Made by a program: the position numbers and the translations under genes. The notes beneath the pieces are model-generated. The model worked only from the letters and a program-made list of their open reading frames with translations. It ran no database searches and was not told the DNA's origin. Positions 8,503 to 17,935 of a DNA stretch of 64,000 nucleotides are shown here, one piece after another. Where the stretch lies: contig NZ_JAFNJU010000002.1 of assembly GCF_017368455.1 (NCBI RefSeq), positions 186,001-250,000 of the forward strand, read 5' to 3'. How positions within the stretch are numbered: position 1 is the stretch's first letter; each line of letters opens with the position of its first letter. This DNA comes from Proteiniclasticum aestuarii (GTDB taxonomy: Bacteria; Bacillota; Clostridia; Clostridiales; Clostridiaceae).

Positions 8503-10281
8503 TCAGTTCTCTATCTTCGTGACCTCTTCCAGCAGCGCAAGCCCCTTTTCATGCACGTTCAGAAGGATTTCTCCATTTTCCACTGTATAGATTTCATCTG
8601 TGTACGCATCTCTTATGGTTGCCCCATCGGAAAATGCATCACTGACCATAACCGTCACCTCACCAGGTTCTCCTTCGTAGATCACCACGGTGTTTTCCAG
8701 TCCGTTCCGGTCATAGGTTCGCATATACACGTAGGGCTCTTCACTTAATCTTATATGCTCCCCTGCCCCCACAGCAAGATTTCTGTTTCTGAAACTGCCG
8801 AGTTTTCTGAAATGGGTAAGCAGCTCTTCATCCACCTCTTCCCAGTTCATGGGCGATCTGGTTCCCTGAGTGGCATCGGATCCGCCGTCTCCCATGGGTC
8901 TTGCGGTCTCATCTCCATAGAAGATCTTCACCGCGCCGGGCAGAAGAAGAAGATAAGTTCCCCCTTCCTCCAGACGGTCTCTGGGGAAAAGGTTGGTGTC
9001 ATGCTGAGAAATGTAGCTTAGTACATTGAACGCCTCATCACTGTTCAGCACTTCCGCATAATTGGTGAAGACACTGTCCTTGTTTCTTCCCCGAAATACA
9101 GGTCCGTCTTTCTTCAGCCCCTGGAAGGTGAAGTTGATGAGAGCATCGAATCCGTTGTCGAAATAGTAATCCTTCAGGACACCATGACCCCAGACCTCTC
9201 CCATCATGAAGAAATCATCGGAGAAGGCAGCCGCCGGTTTATCCGGATTGTTCTCTCTATAAGTGTGGAGGGCTTCTGTGGCCGCCTCTTCAAGCTCCGC
9301 CCATCTTTCCACTTCCACATGCTTGGCGGTATCGATTCGGAATCCGTCGATGCCGAATTCTTCCACCCAGGCACTGAGCCACGCGATGATGTACTCATAG
9401 GGCGCCAGGGACAGGTCACGCCTAAGGTCCTTCGCACTGGGCAGAATCCAGGGTTCATAGGCTTCGTCCTCATTCATCCACTTTCGCTCCAGGATGGGTG
9501 GAAGGCCGATATCTTCCGTCACATCGGTTCGGATGTCCGGAAGCCCAGCAAGGGAAAGATCGATTTCCGTGGCACCGGGCTTCTCATAGCCCGGTAGATC
9601 TGCCCTCACCCAGTCTCCCCAGTAGTTCTCCCAGGCTTCTTCGCTCTCATAATCCACATAATCCGTATAGGAGAAGAAGTCATCTCCCTCCTCCACGGCG
9701 AAGTCTTCCGGCAGATCCACGCTTCCATAGCCGTATTCCAGCATATCCTGAAGATTCGGATAGCCCACATGGTTCATGACCACATCCATGATGATCCGGA
9801 TGCCCTGTTCATGGGCCGTATCCACAAAGGTTCTGAACTCTTCCACAGTACCCAGATTCTGGTCCATCATGGTCCAGTCCAGAGCATAGTATCCATGAAA
9901 GCCGTAGTGAGCGAAATCGCCCTCTCTACCGCCGCCGATGTAGCCGTGGATCTGCTCGTAGGGTGCTGTGATCCAGATGGCATTGATGCCCAGATCCCTG
10001 AAATAACCTTCCTGAAGCTTTTCCGTCATGCCTCTGATGTCTCCGCCGTTGAAGGTGCCGATGCTTGTGCCCAGGCTGTCCACGGTTTCTCTCCCGTAGG
10101 CGTTGTTGTTCTCCTCATCCCCATCATAGAATCGGTCGGTCATGGCGAAATACACCGTGGCGTTTTCATAGGAAAAGACTCCTTCCGTGGAGGTTCTGTA
10201 CTGCGTTTCCTTCCCTTGGCATCCCATGACCGTCAGGGTCATCAGAGCAAGAAGAAAGGAAATCCAGATTCTTTTACTCAT
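8503..10281 (-). CDS. Secreted GH13 alpha-amylase-family lipoprotein
   Basis: A 592-residue enzyme of glycoside hydrolase family 13 that would cleave starch or maltodextrin outside the membrane. An N-terminal lipoprotein signal (ISFLLALMTLTVMGCQG) puts the lipidated Cys at about residue 21. The four GH13 regions are visible: IMDVVMNHVG, DGFRIDTAKHVE with the nucleophile Asp, MGEVWGHG with the acid/base Glu, and ISQHDTNLF with the third carboxylate. The C-terminus is a beta-rich domain. It overlaps the upstream GH13 gene by four bases. Placed beside a maltodextrin ABC system, it probably supplies oligosaccharides to the binding protein. Confidence 0.92.
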   Translation of the reverse strand: MSKRIWISFLLALMTLTVMGCQGKETQYRTSTEGVFSYENATVYFAMTDRFYDGDEENNNAYGRETVDSLGTSIGTFNGGDIRGMTEKLQEGYFRDLGINAIWITAPYEQIHGYIGGGREGDFAHYGFHGYYALDWTMMDQNLGTVEEFRTFVDTAHEQGIRIIMDVVMNHVGYPNLQDMLEYGYGSVDLPEDFAVEEGDDFFSYTDYVDYESEEAWENYWGDWVRADLPGYEKPGATEIDLSLAGLPDIRTDVTEDIGLPPILERKWMNEDEAYEPWILPSAKDLRRDLSLAPYEYIIAWLSAWVEEFGIDGFRIDTAKHVEVERWAELEEAATEALHTYRENNPDKPAAAFSDDFFMMGEVWGHGVLKDYYFDNGFDALINFTFQGLKKDGPVFRGRNKDSVFTNYAEVLNSDEAFNVLSYISQHDTNLFPRDRLEEGGTYLLLLPGAVKIFYGDETARPMGDGGSDATQGTRSPMNWEEVDEELLTHFRKLGSFRNRNLAVGAGEHIRLSEEPYVYMRTYDRNGLENTVVIYEGEPGEVTVMVSDAFSDGATIRDAYTDEIYTVENGEILLNVHEKGLALLEEVTKIEN

Positions 10282-12047
10282 TTGCTTCCCTCCTCTTTAT
10301 CCAGGCGTTCTCTTGTCTTCTCTTCCATGGCCAGGAAGGAGAGGCCTTTCATCTTGATGCTGCCGTCAAGAACCACGTTTTCTCCGGTATAGAGATCCGT
10401 TCCCGTCAGCTTCTCTTTGAGCTCGATCTCTCGCAGACGGTTGTCCAGATTGAAGAAGGCAAGGATCCGTTTCCCGTTGTGATTTCTGCTGAAGGAAAAG
10501 ACTTTTCCTGAAATCATCTCCACCTGGAAATCTCCCTCGGAAAGCACGTCGTTCTCTTTTCTCATCCGGATGGTTTCCTGGAAGAACCGGAAAAGCTCCA
10601 TGTCCCAGTCTTCTCGATCCCAGCTCATGGTTCTCCTGCACAGCGGGTCCATGCCGCCGCTGATACCGATCTCGTCTCCGTAGTAGACGTAGGGCACACC
10701 CTTGTAGAGGAACTGGAAAGCCGTGGCCAGCATCAGCTTCACTCTGGAGCCTCGGGTCTCGGTAAGAAATCTCGGGGTATCATGACTGCCCAGAAGATTC
10801 AGCATCTGGTGGGTGATCTCTTCTCTGTAGATGGTCTGATTATGGATGAGCACCTGGAAGAATTCCTCCAGGCTCAGTTCTCCTCTGGCGAAGGTGTCGA
10901 TCATGGCATGACGGAAAGGATAGTTCATGATAGAGTCCAGCTCGCTGCCCTCCAGAAAATCCTCTGCCTCATGCATGATCTCGCCGATGATCACCGCATC
11001 CTTCTTCGTTTCCTTGACCACCTTTCTCAGGTCCTTCAGGAAACTGTGGCTGAGCTCGTCGCAGACATCCAGTCTGTATCCGTCGATGCCCGTCTCCTCG
11101 ATCCAGTACCTGGCTACATCCAGCAGGTACTGCCTGGCCGCCAGGTTCTTGAGATTGATCTTAGGCATGTAGGCGATGTAGTTGGCAAAGGTGTAGTAGT
11201 TGACCTTCTCCTTGGATACAGGGAAGGAATCCAGATGATACCAGTCCTTGTACCGGGACTCCTCCTGGTGCTTCAGCACATCCTCGAAGGCGAAGAAGTC
11301 ATGTCCCGTATGATTGAACACCGCATCAAAGACCACGCGGATGCCCTTCTCATGGCATTTTGCCACCAGCTCTTTCGTCTCTTCCAGCGTACCGAAGCTG
11401 GGATCGATCTTATAGTAGTCCTTCGTGTTGTATTTATGGTTGGAAGTGGATTCGAAAAGCGGTGTGAAGTAGAGCAGTGTGATGCCCAGCTCCGAGAGAT
11501 AGGGAATCTTCTCCGTAATGCCTTTGATGTTGCCTCCGAAATGACTTCTGGTGGTGGGCGTATCTCCCCAGGGGGAGAGCTTCTTTTCCCCTATCACCAC
11601 TTCCGCATTTTCCGAGCGATGGAACCGGTCGGGAAAGATCTGATAGCAGACGGATTTCTTCAGCCAGTCCTCTCCCTCATAGACATCCTCCTCCGCAATG
11701 TAGGGAAAGGCGTAATGACGAAGGACCCTGGGCCTTTTTTCCCAGACGCCTCTTTCGTCCATATACAGAACCTTCCCCTCATGGTCTCGCAGAAGGAAGT
11801 AGTAGGCATAGCGGTTCCTCGGAAGATCCAGCACCGCATCGTAGTAGTCGAAATGGATATCCCTGTAGGATTTCTTCATGGACCGGATCTTGAAGATGTT
11901 CTTCGTGAGATAACGGTCCCGGTAATAGACCTTGATTTCAGAAAAATCATCCCTGGCCGTTCGAAGTCTTACATAGAGATGATCCTTGTCCTTCGCATAG
12001 GCATAGGGAATGGTGGTCTGATGATGAAGTGCATGGATATTGATCAT
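10278..12047 (-). CDS. Cytoplasmic GH13 neopullulanase/cyclomaltodextrinase-type glucosidase
   Basis: A 589-residue GH13 enzyme without a signal peptide. The first 120 residues form a beta-rich region like the CBM34 module of neopullulanases and maltogenic amylases. This leads into SVCYQIFPDRFHRSE, the catalytic-domain entry of that subfamily. Catalytic regions: VFDAVFNHTGHD, GYRLDVCDE (nucleophile), VIIGEIMHEA (acid/base) and LLGSHDTPRFL. It probably degrades imported maltodextrins or cyclodextrins. A strong GAGGAGGAG ribosome site precedes ATG 12047. It is the first gene of a two-gene unit with the lipoprotein amylase, downstream of the LacI terminator. Confidence 0.92.
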   Translation of the reverse strand: MINIHALHHQTTIPYAYAKDKDHLYVRLRTARDDFSEIKVYYRDRYLTKNIFKIRSMKKSYRDIHFDYYDAVLDLPRNRYAYYFLLRDHEGKVLYMDERGVWEKRPRVLRHYAFPYIAEEDVYEGEDWLKKSVCYQIFPDRFHRSENAEVVIGEKKLSPWGDTPTTRSHFGGNIKGITEKIPYLSELGITLLYFTPLFESTSNHKYNTKDYYKIDPSFGTLEETKELVAKCHEKGIRVVFDAVFNHTGHDFFAFEDVLKHQEESRYKDWYHLDSFPVSKEKVNYYTFANYIAYMPKINLKNLAARQYLLDVARYWIEETGIDGYRLDVCDELSHSFLKDLRKVVKETKKDAVIIGEIMHEAEDFLEGSELDSIMNYPFRHAMIDTFARGELSLEEFFQVLIHNQTIYREEITHQMLNLLGSHDTPRFLTETRGSRVKLMLATAFQFLYKGVPYVYYGDEIGISGGMDPLCRRTMSWDREDWDMELFRFFQETIRMRKENDVLSEGDFQVEMISGKVFSFSRNHNGKRILAFFNLDNRLREIELKEKLTGTDLYTGENVVLDGSIKMKGLSFLAMEEKTRERLDKEEGSK

Positions 12048-12067
12048 GTTGCTCTCTCCTCCTCAAG

Positions 12068-12093
12068 GATGCTTTCCATAGGGCTAAAGCATC
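12068..12093 (-). promoter_or_regulatory. Inverted repeat in the leader of the GH13 operon
   Basis: A perfect 8-bp inverted repeat (12068-12075 and 12086-12093) with a 10-nt spacer sits about 20 bases upstream of the GH13 start codon, just before its ribosome site. It could be an RNA hairpin affecting translation or a protein site. It does not match the TGCANNCGNTTGCA operator found elsewhere in the locus. Confidence 0.35.
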
Positions 12094-12105
12094 TTTCTGT
12101 CAAAA

Positions 12106-12138
12106 AAGGTGTCATAGTAAAAAATACTATAACACCTT
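12106..12138 (-). terminator. Terminator of the maltodextrin transport operon after the LacI gene
   Basis: A 14-bp stem with one mismatch (12106-12119 with 12125-12138) is followed by six Ts on the minus strand. It lies 11 bp after the LacI stop and separates the transport operon from the GH13 pair. Confidence 0.85.
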
Positions 12139-12148
12139 ATGGTCTGTT

Positions 12149-13177
12149 CTACTCTCCCTCTGTGGACTGTCTCTTCACGATGTCGTAGGGGATAATGAGT
12201 TTTCTTCCTTTCACTCCATCATTGATGGCTTTCACCAGAAGATCTACTGAGTAGTATCCCAGATCAAAGGAATTGATCTCCACACTGGTCAAAGGAATGT
12301 CGGAGTATCGGGAAAGAATACTGTTGTTGAAGCTGGCAATGGCCATATCTTTGGGAATGGATATGCCAGCACCTTTGAATACCTTGGTGGCACCAAAGGC
12401 GATGAGATCGTCTGTGATGATGATGGCATCGGGCATGGGTTCCAGATTCAGAATGGCCACACCATAGGTGTATCCGGTTTCCTCATCGAACTTCCCCGTA
12501 AACAGAAGCCTTTCATCAAAGGCGAGATTGCTCTCCATAAGGGCTTTCTTGTATCCTTCTATTCTCTTCATGGTCACCATCTGACTGTCCTCTCCGGCGA
12601 TGAGCGCGATGCGCTTTCTGCCGATCATGCTGAGGTAGGTGGTGATCTCATAAGCTGCCATATAGTTGTCGTTGTCCACATGATTGACCTTGTCCTTGTT
12701 GTCATAGGGAGACCCTATGAGGGAGAAAGGAAAATCGATGCTGTTTAAGTATTCCTGGGTCTCGTCATTGACCTTACTGCTCATGAGGATGATGCCATCC
12801 ACCTTGGAGCTTCGGATGAAGGTCTTCACGATTTCCAGTTCACTCTTGGATTCCGTGCTGCTGGAGAGCAGCACATCATAGGAAGCCGCTGCCGCCCCTT
12901 TCAGAATCCCTCTGAGGGCTTCCGGGAAGAACGGGTTCAGGAGAAGATCCTCCGACCTTGAAGGCAGAATCACGCCCACGGTTCCTGTTTTGCGGGAGGC
13001 CAGAGAACGGGCGATGGCATTGGGATAATACCCCATCTCATCCATGATCTTCAGCACTCTCACTCTGGTTTCTTCACTGATCTTGGGATTGTTTGAAATC
13101 ACCCTGGAGACGGTGGATGGGGATACCTTCGCCTTCAGGGCCACGTCTTTCACGGTTGTCTGATTCGATTTTCTCAA
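12149..13177 (-). CDS. malR: LacI-family repressor, probable maltodextrin regulator
   Basis: A 342-residue LacI/GalR regulator. The N-terminal HTH reads TTVKDVALKAKVSPSTVSRV, then a hinge with YYPNAIARSLASRKTGTVGV and a periplasmic-binding-protein-like sensor domain. I place the start at TTG 13177, which has GGAAGGAG nine bases upstream; the longer reading from TTG 13207 has no ribosome site. It follows the MalK-type gene by 30 bp in the transport operon. LacI regulators beside maltose genes usually bind palindromes like the TGCANNCGNTTGCA sites found before malE and the GH31 gene, so autoregulated control of the locus is likely. The gene symbol is inferred from context. Confidence 0.88.
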   Translation of the reverse strand: MRKSNQTTVKDVALKAKVSPSTVSRVISNNPKISEETRVRVLKIMDEMGYYPNAIARSLASRKTGTVGVILPSRSEDLLLNPFFPEALRGILKGAAAASYDVLLSSSTESKSELEIVKTFIRSSKVDGIILMSSKVNDETQEYLNSIDFPFSLIGSPYDNKDKVNHVDNDNYMAAYEITTYLSMIGRKRIALIAGEDSQMVTMKRIEGYKKALMESNLAFDERLLFTGKFDEETGYTYGVAILNLEPMPDAIIITDDLIAFGATKVFKGAGISIPKDMAIASFNNSILSRYSDIPLTSVEINSFDLGYYSVDLLVKAINDGVKGRKLIIPYDIVKRQSTEGE

Positions 13178-13207
13178 GGCTTTTAGCTCCTTCCTGTTCT
13201 GTGTCAA

Positions 13208-14290
13208 TTAGTTGATTCGTATGCCGGTTTCCGTATCGAAGAAGTGCAGAGAACCCTGATCGATGCCGAACTTGCTCTTGGTGTTCTCTTTGAAATCCAG
13301 ATGTCCTGGTACGGAAATGATGATCTCCTGTCCCGATGGAAGCTGTGTATACAGAATCTTTTCCTTACCCAGCATTTCCATGACGTCGATTTCCACTTCA
13401 ACATTCTCCTCTGAGGGTTCTGTGAGGAAACGCTCGGAACGGATGCCTAAAGACACTTTCTTGCCTTCATAGGCTTCCACGGCTTTCCTGTCTGCCTCGG
13501 ATGGGGAAGCTTTGATGAATCCGTCCGTGGACTGGAAGCTTCCGCCCCTGATTTCTCCTTCAAAGATGTTCATGGTGGGGGATCCGATGAATCTGGCCAC
13601 GAAAAGGTTGGCCGGCTGATTGTAGAACTCTTCCGGCTTTCCGGCCTGCTGGATCTTCCCTGCATTCATCAGAACGATTTTTGTGGCCATGGTCATGGCT
13701 TCCGTCTGATCATGGGTGACATAGATGGATGTGGTGCCCAGCTGCTTGTGAAGCCTTACAAGCTCCACTCTCATATGCTCACGGAGTTTGGCGTCCAGGT
13801 TGGACAGAGGCTCATCCATTAAGAAGACCTTGGGTCTTCTCACCATGGCACGGCCCAGGGCCACTCTCTGACGCTGTCCGCCGGAGATGTCTGAAGGCTT
13901 GGAGTGCAGATAGTTTGTGATCTGCAGAAGCTCTGCCGCCTCACGGACCGCTTTGTCGATGACGCTCTTTCTTTCCTTTCTCATGGTCAGCGAAAAGGCC
14001 ATGTTGTCATAAACGGTCATATGGGGATACAGGGCATAGCTCTGGAAAACCATGGCGATGTCACGGTCTTTGGAAGGAACCTTGTTCATTCTCTTGTCGT
14101 TGAAGAGCAGGTCGCCTTCCGTGATGGAATTAAGGCCCGCGATCATTCTTAAAAGCGTGGTCTTCCCGCAGCCTGATGGTCCCAGGATGACGCAGAAATC
14201 CTTGTCTTCGATTTCCAGATCGATGTTTCTCAGGGTGAATTCTTCACGTCCTTCATATTTCTTACCTATATTCTGTAATGTTACTTTCAT
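13208..14290 (-). CDS. malK: Sugar ABC transporter ATPase (MalK/MsmK/UgpC type)
   Basis: A 360-residue ATPase. Walker A is [13 protein letters not shown] (about 37-49), the signature is ISGGQRQRVALGRAM, Walker B is KVFLMDEPLSNLD, and the switch His is in IYVTHDQTEAM. The C-terminal third (about 240-360) is the OB-fold/TOBE regulatory domain of CUT1 ATPases. It would power the MalF/MalG-type pair encoded upstream. It starts with ATG 27 bp after malG. Such ATPases can serve several CUT1 transporters. Confidence 0.93.
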   Translation of the reverse strand: MKVTLQNIGKKYEGREEFTLRNIDLEIEDKDFCVILGPSGCGKTTLLRMIAGLNSITEGDLLFNDKRMNKVPSKDRDIAMVFQSYALYPHMTVYDNMAFSLTMRKERKSVIDKAVREAAELLQITNYLHSKPSDISGGQRQRVALGRAMVRRPKVFLMDEPLSNLDAKLREHMRVELVRLHKQLGTTSIYVTHDQTEAMTMATKIVLMNAGKIQQAGKPEEFYNQPANLFVARFIGSPTMNIFEGEIRGGSFQSTDGFIKASPSEADRKAVEAYEGKKVSLGIRSERFLTEPSEENVEVEIDVMEMLGKEKILYTQLPSGQEIIISVPGHLDFKENTKSKFGIDQGSLHFFDTETGIRIN

Positions 14291-14316
14291 TTCATTCTAC
14301 CTCCACTATTTATTCT

Positions 14317-15222
14317 TCAGCCTTTCACTGAGCCCTGGGCAAGTCCTGAAATCAGCTGCTTCTGAAGCGCTGCGAACAGGATGACGATAGGCACCGCAGT
14401 GAGGAGGCCGCCAGCTGCAAAGGCTGGCTGGTTCAGTGTTTCTCTGTTGTTCATGAGTGTGTATAGTCCCTGGGCCAGTGTGTACTGGTTGGGGTTTGTA
14501 AGTAGCACTCTTGGAAGTAGGTAATCCATGAAGGGTCCGATGAAGGACCAGAGTGCGATGATGGCAAGCATAGGTCTTACGATCGGCATGATGATCAGTC
14601 TGTAGACTTTCATATTGGAACATCCGTCGATCTTCGCCGCATCATCCAGCTCCGTGGAGATGGAATCCATGTATCCCTTGAGGATAAAGGTATTGGCCGC
14701 GATACCACCCCCTGAGTAGATCAGAATCAGCATCATCTGCCTTGTGAACAGCGGCGCCACGGAGGAAATGATGGAATGCAGGGTATAGTACGCTGTGATT
14801 CCCGCAAAGGCCGGTATGGTCTGAATCAGCATGATGGCCATGAGAGAAGCTTTTCTTCCTTTGAATCGGAATCTTGAATAGGCGTAGCCTGTAAAAGAAA
14901 CGATGAGGATGGTGATGGCTGCCGTTGCCAGTGCAATGATCAGCGTATTCTTCACCCAGGTGAGATACAGCGTCTCTGTGAAGAGAAACTCGAAGTGTTT
15001 GAAGGAAAACTCATAGGAGCCTTCTGAGATCTTATTGAGGATCAGATACCGTCCCTGTTTTCCGTTGAAGGCCGAGATGACCATCTGAGTCAGCGGCCAT
15101 ACAATGATGAATGCCCATCCGATGAGCAGCACATAATTGAGGAAAAGCATCACTTTTCCTGCAGTGGTCAAAGGCTGTCGGTCGGAAAGATAGAGTTCCT
15201 GTTTTTTCCTGAATAATTTCAT
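14317..15222 (-). CDS. malG: Maltodextrin ABC transporter permease, MalG type
   Basis: A 301-residue CUT1 permease with six predicted membrane segments. The cytoplasmic EAA loop, which docks on the ATPase, reads LDDAAKIDGCSNMKVYRLI. The C-terminus ends GLAQGSVKG, typical of MalG-like proteins. Its ATG overlaps the malF stop by one base, indicating coupled translation. Length is normal for the family. Confidence 0.93.
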   Translation of the reverse strand: MKLFRKKQELYLSDRQPLTTAGKVMLFLNYVLLIGWAFIIVWPLTQMVISAFNGKQGRYLILNKISEGSYEFSFKHFEFLFTETLYLTWVKNTLIIALATAAITILIVSFTGYAYSRFRFKGRKASLMAIMLIQTIPAFAGITAYYTLHSIISSVAPLFTRQMMLILIYSGGGIAANTFILKGYMDSISTELDDAAKIDGCSNMKVYRLIIMPIVRPMLAIIALWSFIGPFMDYLLPRVLLTNPNQYTLAQGLYTLMNNRETLNQPAFAAGGLLTAVPIVILFAALQKQLISGLAQGSVKG

Positions 15223-17306
15223 TATAATCTCTCCTCCTTGAATGCCTTGGAATTCTTGTATCCGATGAATGCGAATATCATCAGTCCCAGTGAGATGACG
15301 ATGGATATGGCGGCACCGATGGCCTGATACTGATTGTCCATGGTCAGCTTGTAGATGTAGGAAATAAGGATATCCGAGGATCCCGCCAGGTTTCCGTATA
15401 CCGATGGATTAAAGGGTCCACCACCGTTGAACAGATAGATGATGGAGAAGTTGTTGAAGTTGAAGGTATACTGATTGACCAGAAGCGGTGCAGTCTGGAA
15501 AAGCACCATGGGTAGTGTGATCTTCCTGATTTTCTGCCAGCTGTTCGCACCGTCTATATCCGCTGCTTCATACAGGTCTTCCGGTATGGCCTGAAGGACA
15601 CCTGTGGACAGAAGGAAGACATAGGAGCTTCCCAGCCATCCCTGCAGCATGATGAGGATGAATCTCGACCAGAACGTGTCGTTCTTGAAGTCGATGAGCA
15701 CCCCGAATACATTTTCTATGATTTCCGTCAGGGCTCCTGTACTACTGAACATGATACTGAAGAACATGATGGTGATGAATGCAGGGACCGCCCAGGGCAG
15801 AAGATAGATCATTCTTAATATGCCCTTTCCTTTGATTCTCGGATTATTGGCCAATAGCGCCAGTCCGAATCCGATGAAGATGGCAAGGGTTGTGGCCAGC
15901 AGTGTCCAGATGACGGTCCAGGCAAGAATCTGCCAGAAGACAGAACCTGCAAGTCCTTCACCCAGGGCAATGAGCTTGTAGTTGCCAAAGCCCACCCAGG
16001 GGAACTTGGACTGATTCTTTGGATCCATCCCCGTAAAGGACAGTAATATGGCTGTGAAGATCGGCACCAGCACGATGAATGCGATGACGATCAGTGCAGG
16101 AATGGAGACCAGATAAGGGAATCCTTCCTCTTCTATGCTCTGCTTGGTCTCAAACCAGTTTTTGGGCCGGATGCCCTTCATGACATTTTTCTCTGTGCCC
16201 TTGACATCTTTGTAGTTTGCGATATAGATGCCTGCTGCGAAAAGAAGCAGCACAATGGCGATGATACCTTCAATCATGAAGATCAGCGACTTGTCGATTC
16301 TTCTTCCACCCTCCGCCAGAGAGATGAGTCCTGCGATTCCGCTGCCCTGGTAGTTTCCATAACCCAGTGCATAGGGAATGGCAATGGCGTAGATGAATAC
16401 AAGCCCCAGGAAGAACAGGGCCGCCTTCACAGGCTGCTTGTTCAGAAGCTGTCCAACACCCGGGAAAAGAGCTCCGATGGCAGTATTGACCGGCTGGGTC
16501 TTCATGACTTCCACCGGCGTGTTCCTTCTGGCGTCTGCGATATCCGCATTGACGATTCTTCTGCTGACCTTGATGAAGTCTTTCAGTTCGAATCTTCTGC
16601 TCTTTATGAGCTCTTTCTTCATCTTGTCCGGATCTTCGAATTCCTTCACTCTTACAGCATACTTGTAGTTCTTCTTCAGTTCCTTCATGCCGTTCTTCAG
16701 GGCTTTTTCTGATATAAGCCCATCGTTTCTCTTCTTCTTCAGCTCTTCGGAACGGGTATCGTAAAGCGCTTTCTGTTCTGCCTTGAACTGCGCGATTTCC
16801 TTTCCGATGGCTTCCTTGTCCCCTTCCGCTTTCAAGGTAAGCGCTTTTCTCAGCTCATCTTCCAGTCTCATGGTCTTTTCAATGACCTCTGGGAGAAGCT
16901 TCATCTGGATCACCGCTTCTCTATAGCCAAATTCCGCGTCATAGGTAAGCTGCACATAGTCTTTATAGAACGCTTCCTTTAGTTTGCTTACATAGAGCGC
17001 AAGTTCCAGTTCGGCCACTTCCTTGGACAGAGATTTGTCCAGGGTCTCTTTGTGCGCACTGGACTTTGCTTTAAGCTCCTCCAGGAATTTCTTCTCCCGT
17101 TCTTCATACTCCTTCAGTTTCAGGAGATAGGGATGGCTGTCTTTCTTGCTTATCAATTCTTTCAGCTGATTTTTCAAGGTCTGCTTCTCACTTTGAGAAG
17201 CATGTGCGATCTTATCCTGCAATAAGGCGACTTCCTTGAGATACAGATTTTTTCTTTCATATTCGCGTCCGATATAGTCATATAAGACCTTGCTGTATTT
17301 CGCCAC
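15222..17306 (-). CDS. malF: Maltodextrin ABC transporter permease, MalF type, with long N-terminal coiled-coil extension
   Basis: A 694-residue protein. Residues 1 to about 255 are highly charged, Lys/Glu-rich and predicted coiled coil (for example KEVALLQDKIAHASQSEKQ). Then follow membrane segments around FPGVGQLLNKQPVKAALFFL and KSLIFMIEGIIAIVLLLFAA. The CUT1 permease core starts near residue 395 (SIPALIVIAFIVLVPIFTAI), with the EAA loop YEAADIDGANSWQKIRKIT at about 585. E. coli MalF has 514 residues and many Firmicute homologues about 300-430, so the cytoplasmic extension is unusual. GTG start at 17306 after AGGTGGGAAG. It couples to malG by a one-base overlap. Confidence 0.88.
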   Translation of the reverse strand: MAKYSKVLYDYIGREYERKNLYLKEVALLQDKIAHASQSEKQTLKNQLKELISKKDSHPYLLKLKEYEEREKKFLEELKAKSSAHKETLDKSLSKEVAELELALYVSKLKEAFYKDYVQLTYDAEFGYREAVIQMKLLPEVIEKTMRLEDELRKALTLKAEGDKEAIGKEIAQFKAEQKALYDTRSEELKKKRNDGLISEKALKNGMKELKKNYKYAVRVKEFEDPDKMKKELIKSRRFELKDFIKVSRRIVNADIADARRNTPVEVMKTQPVNTAIGALFPGVGQLLNKQPVKAALFFLGLVFIYAIAIPYALGYGNYQGSGIAGLISLAEGGRRIDKSLIFMIEGIIAIVLLLFAAGIYIANYKDVKGTEKNVMKGIRPKNWFETKQSIEEEGFPYLVSIPALIVIAFIVLVPIFTAILLSFTGMDPKNQSKFPWVGFGNYKLIALGEGLAGSVFWQILAWTVIWTLLATTLAIFIGFGLALLANNPRIKGKGILRMIYLLPWAVPAFITIMFFSIMFSSTGALTEIIENVFGVLIDFKNDTFWSRFILIMLQGWLGSSYVFLLSTGVLQAIPEDLYEAADIDGANSWQKIRKITLPMVLFQTAPLLVNQYTFNFNNFSIIYLFNGGGPFNPSVYGNLAGSSDILISYIYKLTMDNQYQAIGAAISIVISLGLMIFAFIGYKNSKAFKEERL

Positions 17307-17321
17307 GATCTCTTCCCACCT

Positions 17322-17780
17322 TTACAAATTTCTATTGCTGTTCATCTCTTGGGTCAAAGAGAGAACTGTAATAATAAGGACCAGGTACCCTGCCATCACA
17401 AGATAGTAGAACACCGAACCAAAATTCAGTTCAAAGAATGTATAAGCCATTCCTCCCGCTAAAAGGACCGCCCAGATAAATATAAACAGACGATTCAGTC
17501 TCAGCTTCTGATAAGTGACAAAGGTCAGAAGGCCGAATCCCATGGGGATGGCAATCTTAAACAGATACCGAAACATTTCCGCCCCTGCGTAATCATCGAA
17601 AGTAGGATTGAAGCCTTCCGGATAAGCTCCGCTGCTTAAAACCGAACGCTTCCATAATTCAAAAAAAGTCTCATCCTTCACTCTCATAAGCACATCAATG
17701 GAACTAATGAAGATAATGAAAGCAACTGCTATAAGTATAATATAAAGCTGTCTTTTAGGAAATCTGGTATAACTGTTCAT
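17322..17780 (-). CDS. Four-helix membrane protein of the maltodextrin operon, function unknown
   Basis: A 152-residue protein with predicted membrane segments around LYIILIAVAFIIFISSIDVL, IAIPMGFGLLTFVTY, LFIFIWAVLLAGGMAYTFF and YYLVMAGYLVLIITVLSL, and an extracytoplasmic stretch at about 30-65. I do not recognise the family. It lies between malE and malF on the same strand, 15 bp before the malF GTG, with AAAGGA seven bases before its ATG. Its position suggests a role in assembly or control of the transporter, but nothing in the sequence proves this. Confidence 0.75.
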   Translation of the reverse strand: MNSYTRFPKRQLYIILIAVAFIIFISSIDVLMRVKDETFFELWKRSVLSSGAYPEGFNPTFDDYAGAEMFRYLFKIAIPMGFGLLTFVTYQKLRLNRLFIFIWAVLLAGGMAYTFFELNFGSVFYYLVMAGYLVLIITVLSLTQEMNSNRNL

Positions 17781-17894
17781 GCATAATCCTTTCTGCTTGT
17801 CACTGATTTATTTATGATCACGATTTTTCATTTGTTATGAAATCTCATTCTTTGTGAATGCTATAAGGTCTCTAAAACAGATATATTATACAAA

Positions 17895-17914
17895 AGAGAG
17901 GCCGTAGCCTCTCT
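17895..17914 (-). terminator. Intra-operon hairpin after malE
   Basis: An 8-bp GC-rich stem (17895-17902 with 17907-17914) has a 4-nt loop and four Ts on the minus strand. It sits between malE and the downstream permease genes and probably acts as a partial terminator or 3'-end stabiliser, giving excess binding protein over permease. Confidence 0.75.
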
Positions 17915-17935
17915 CTCATATACATACTGTCTATT

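Noticed and set aside
10782-12188. A 468-codon open frame on the plus strand
   Set aside because: Antisense to the cytoplasmic GH13 gene, which has all its catalytic motifs and a strong ribosome site; no domain seen in this frame.
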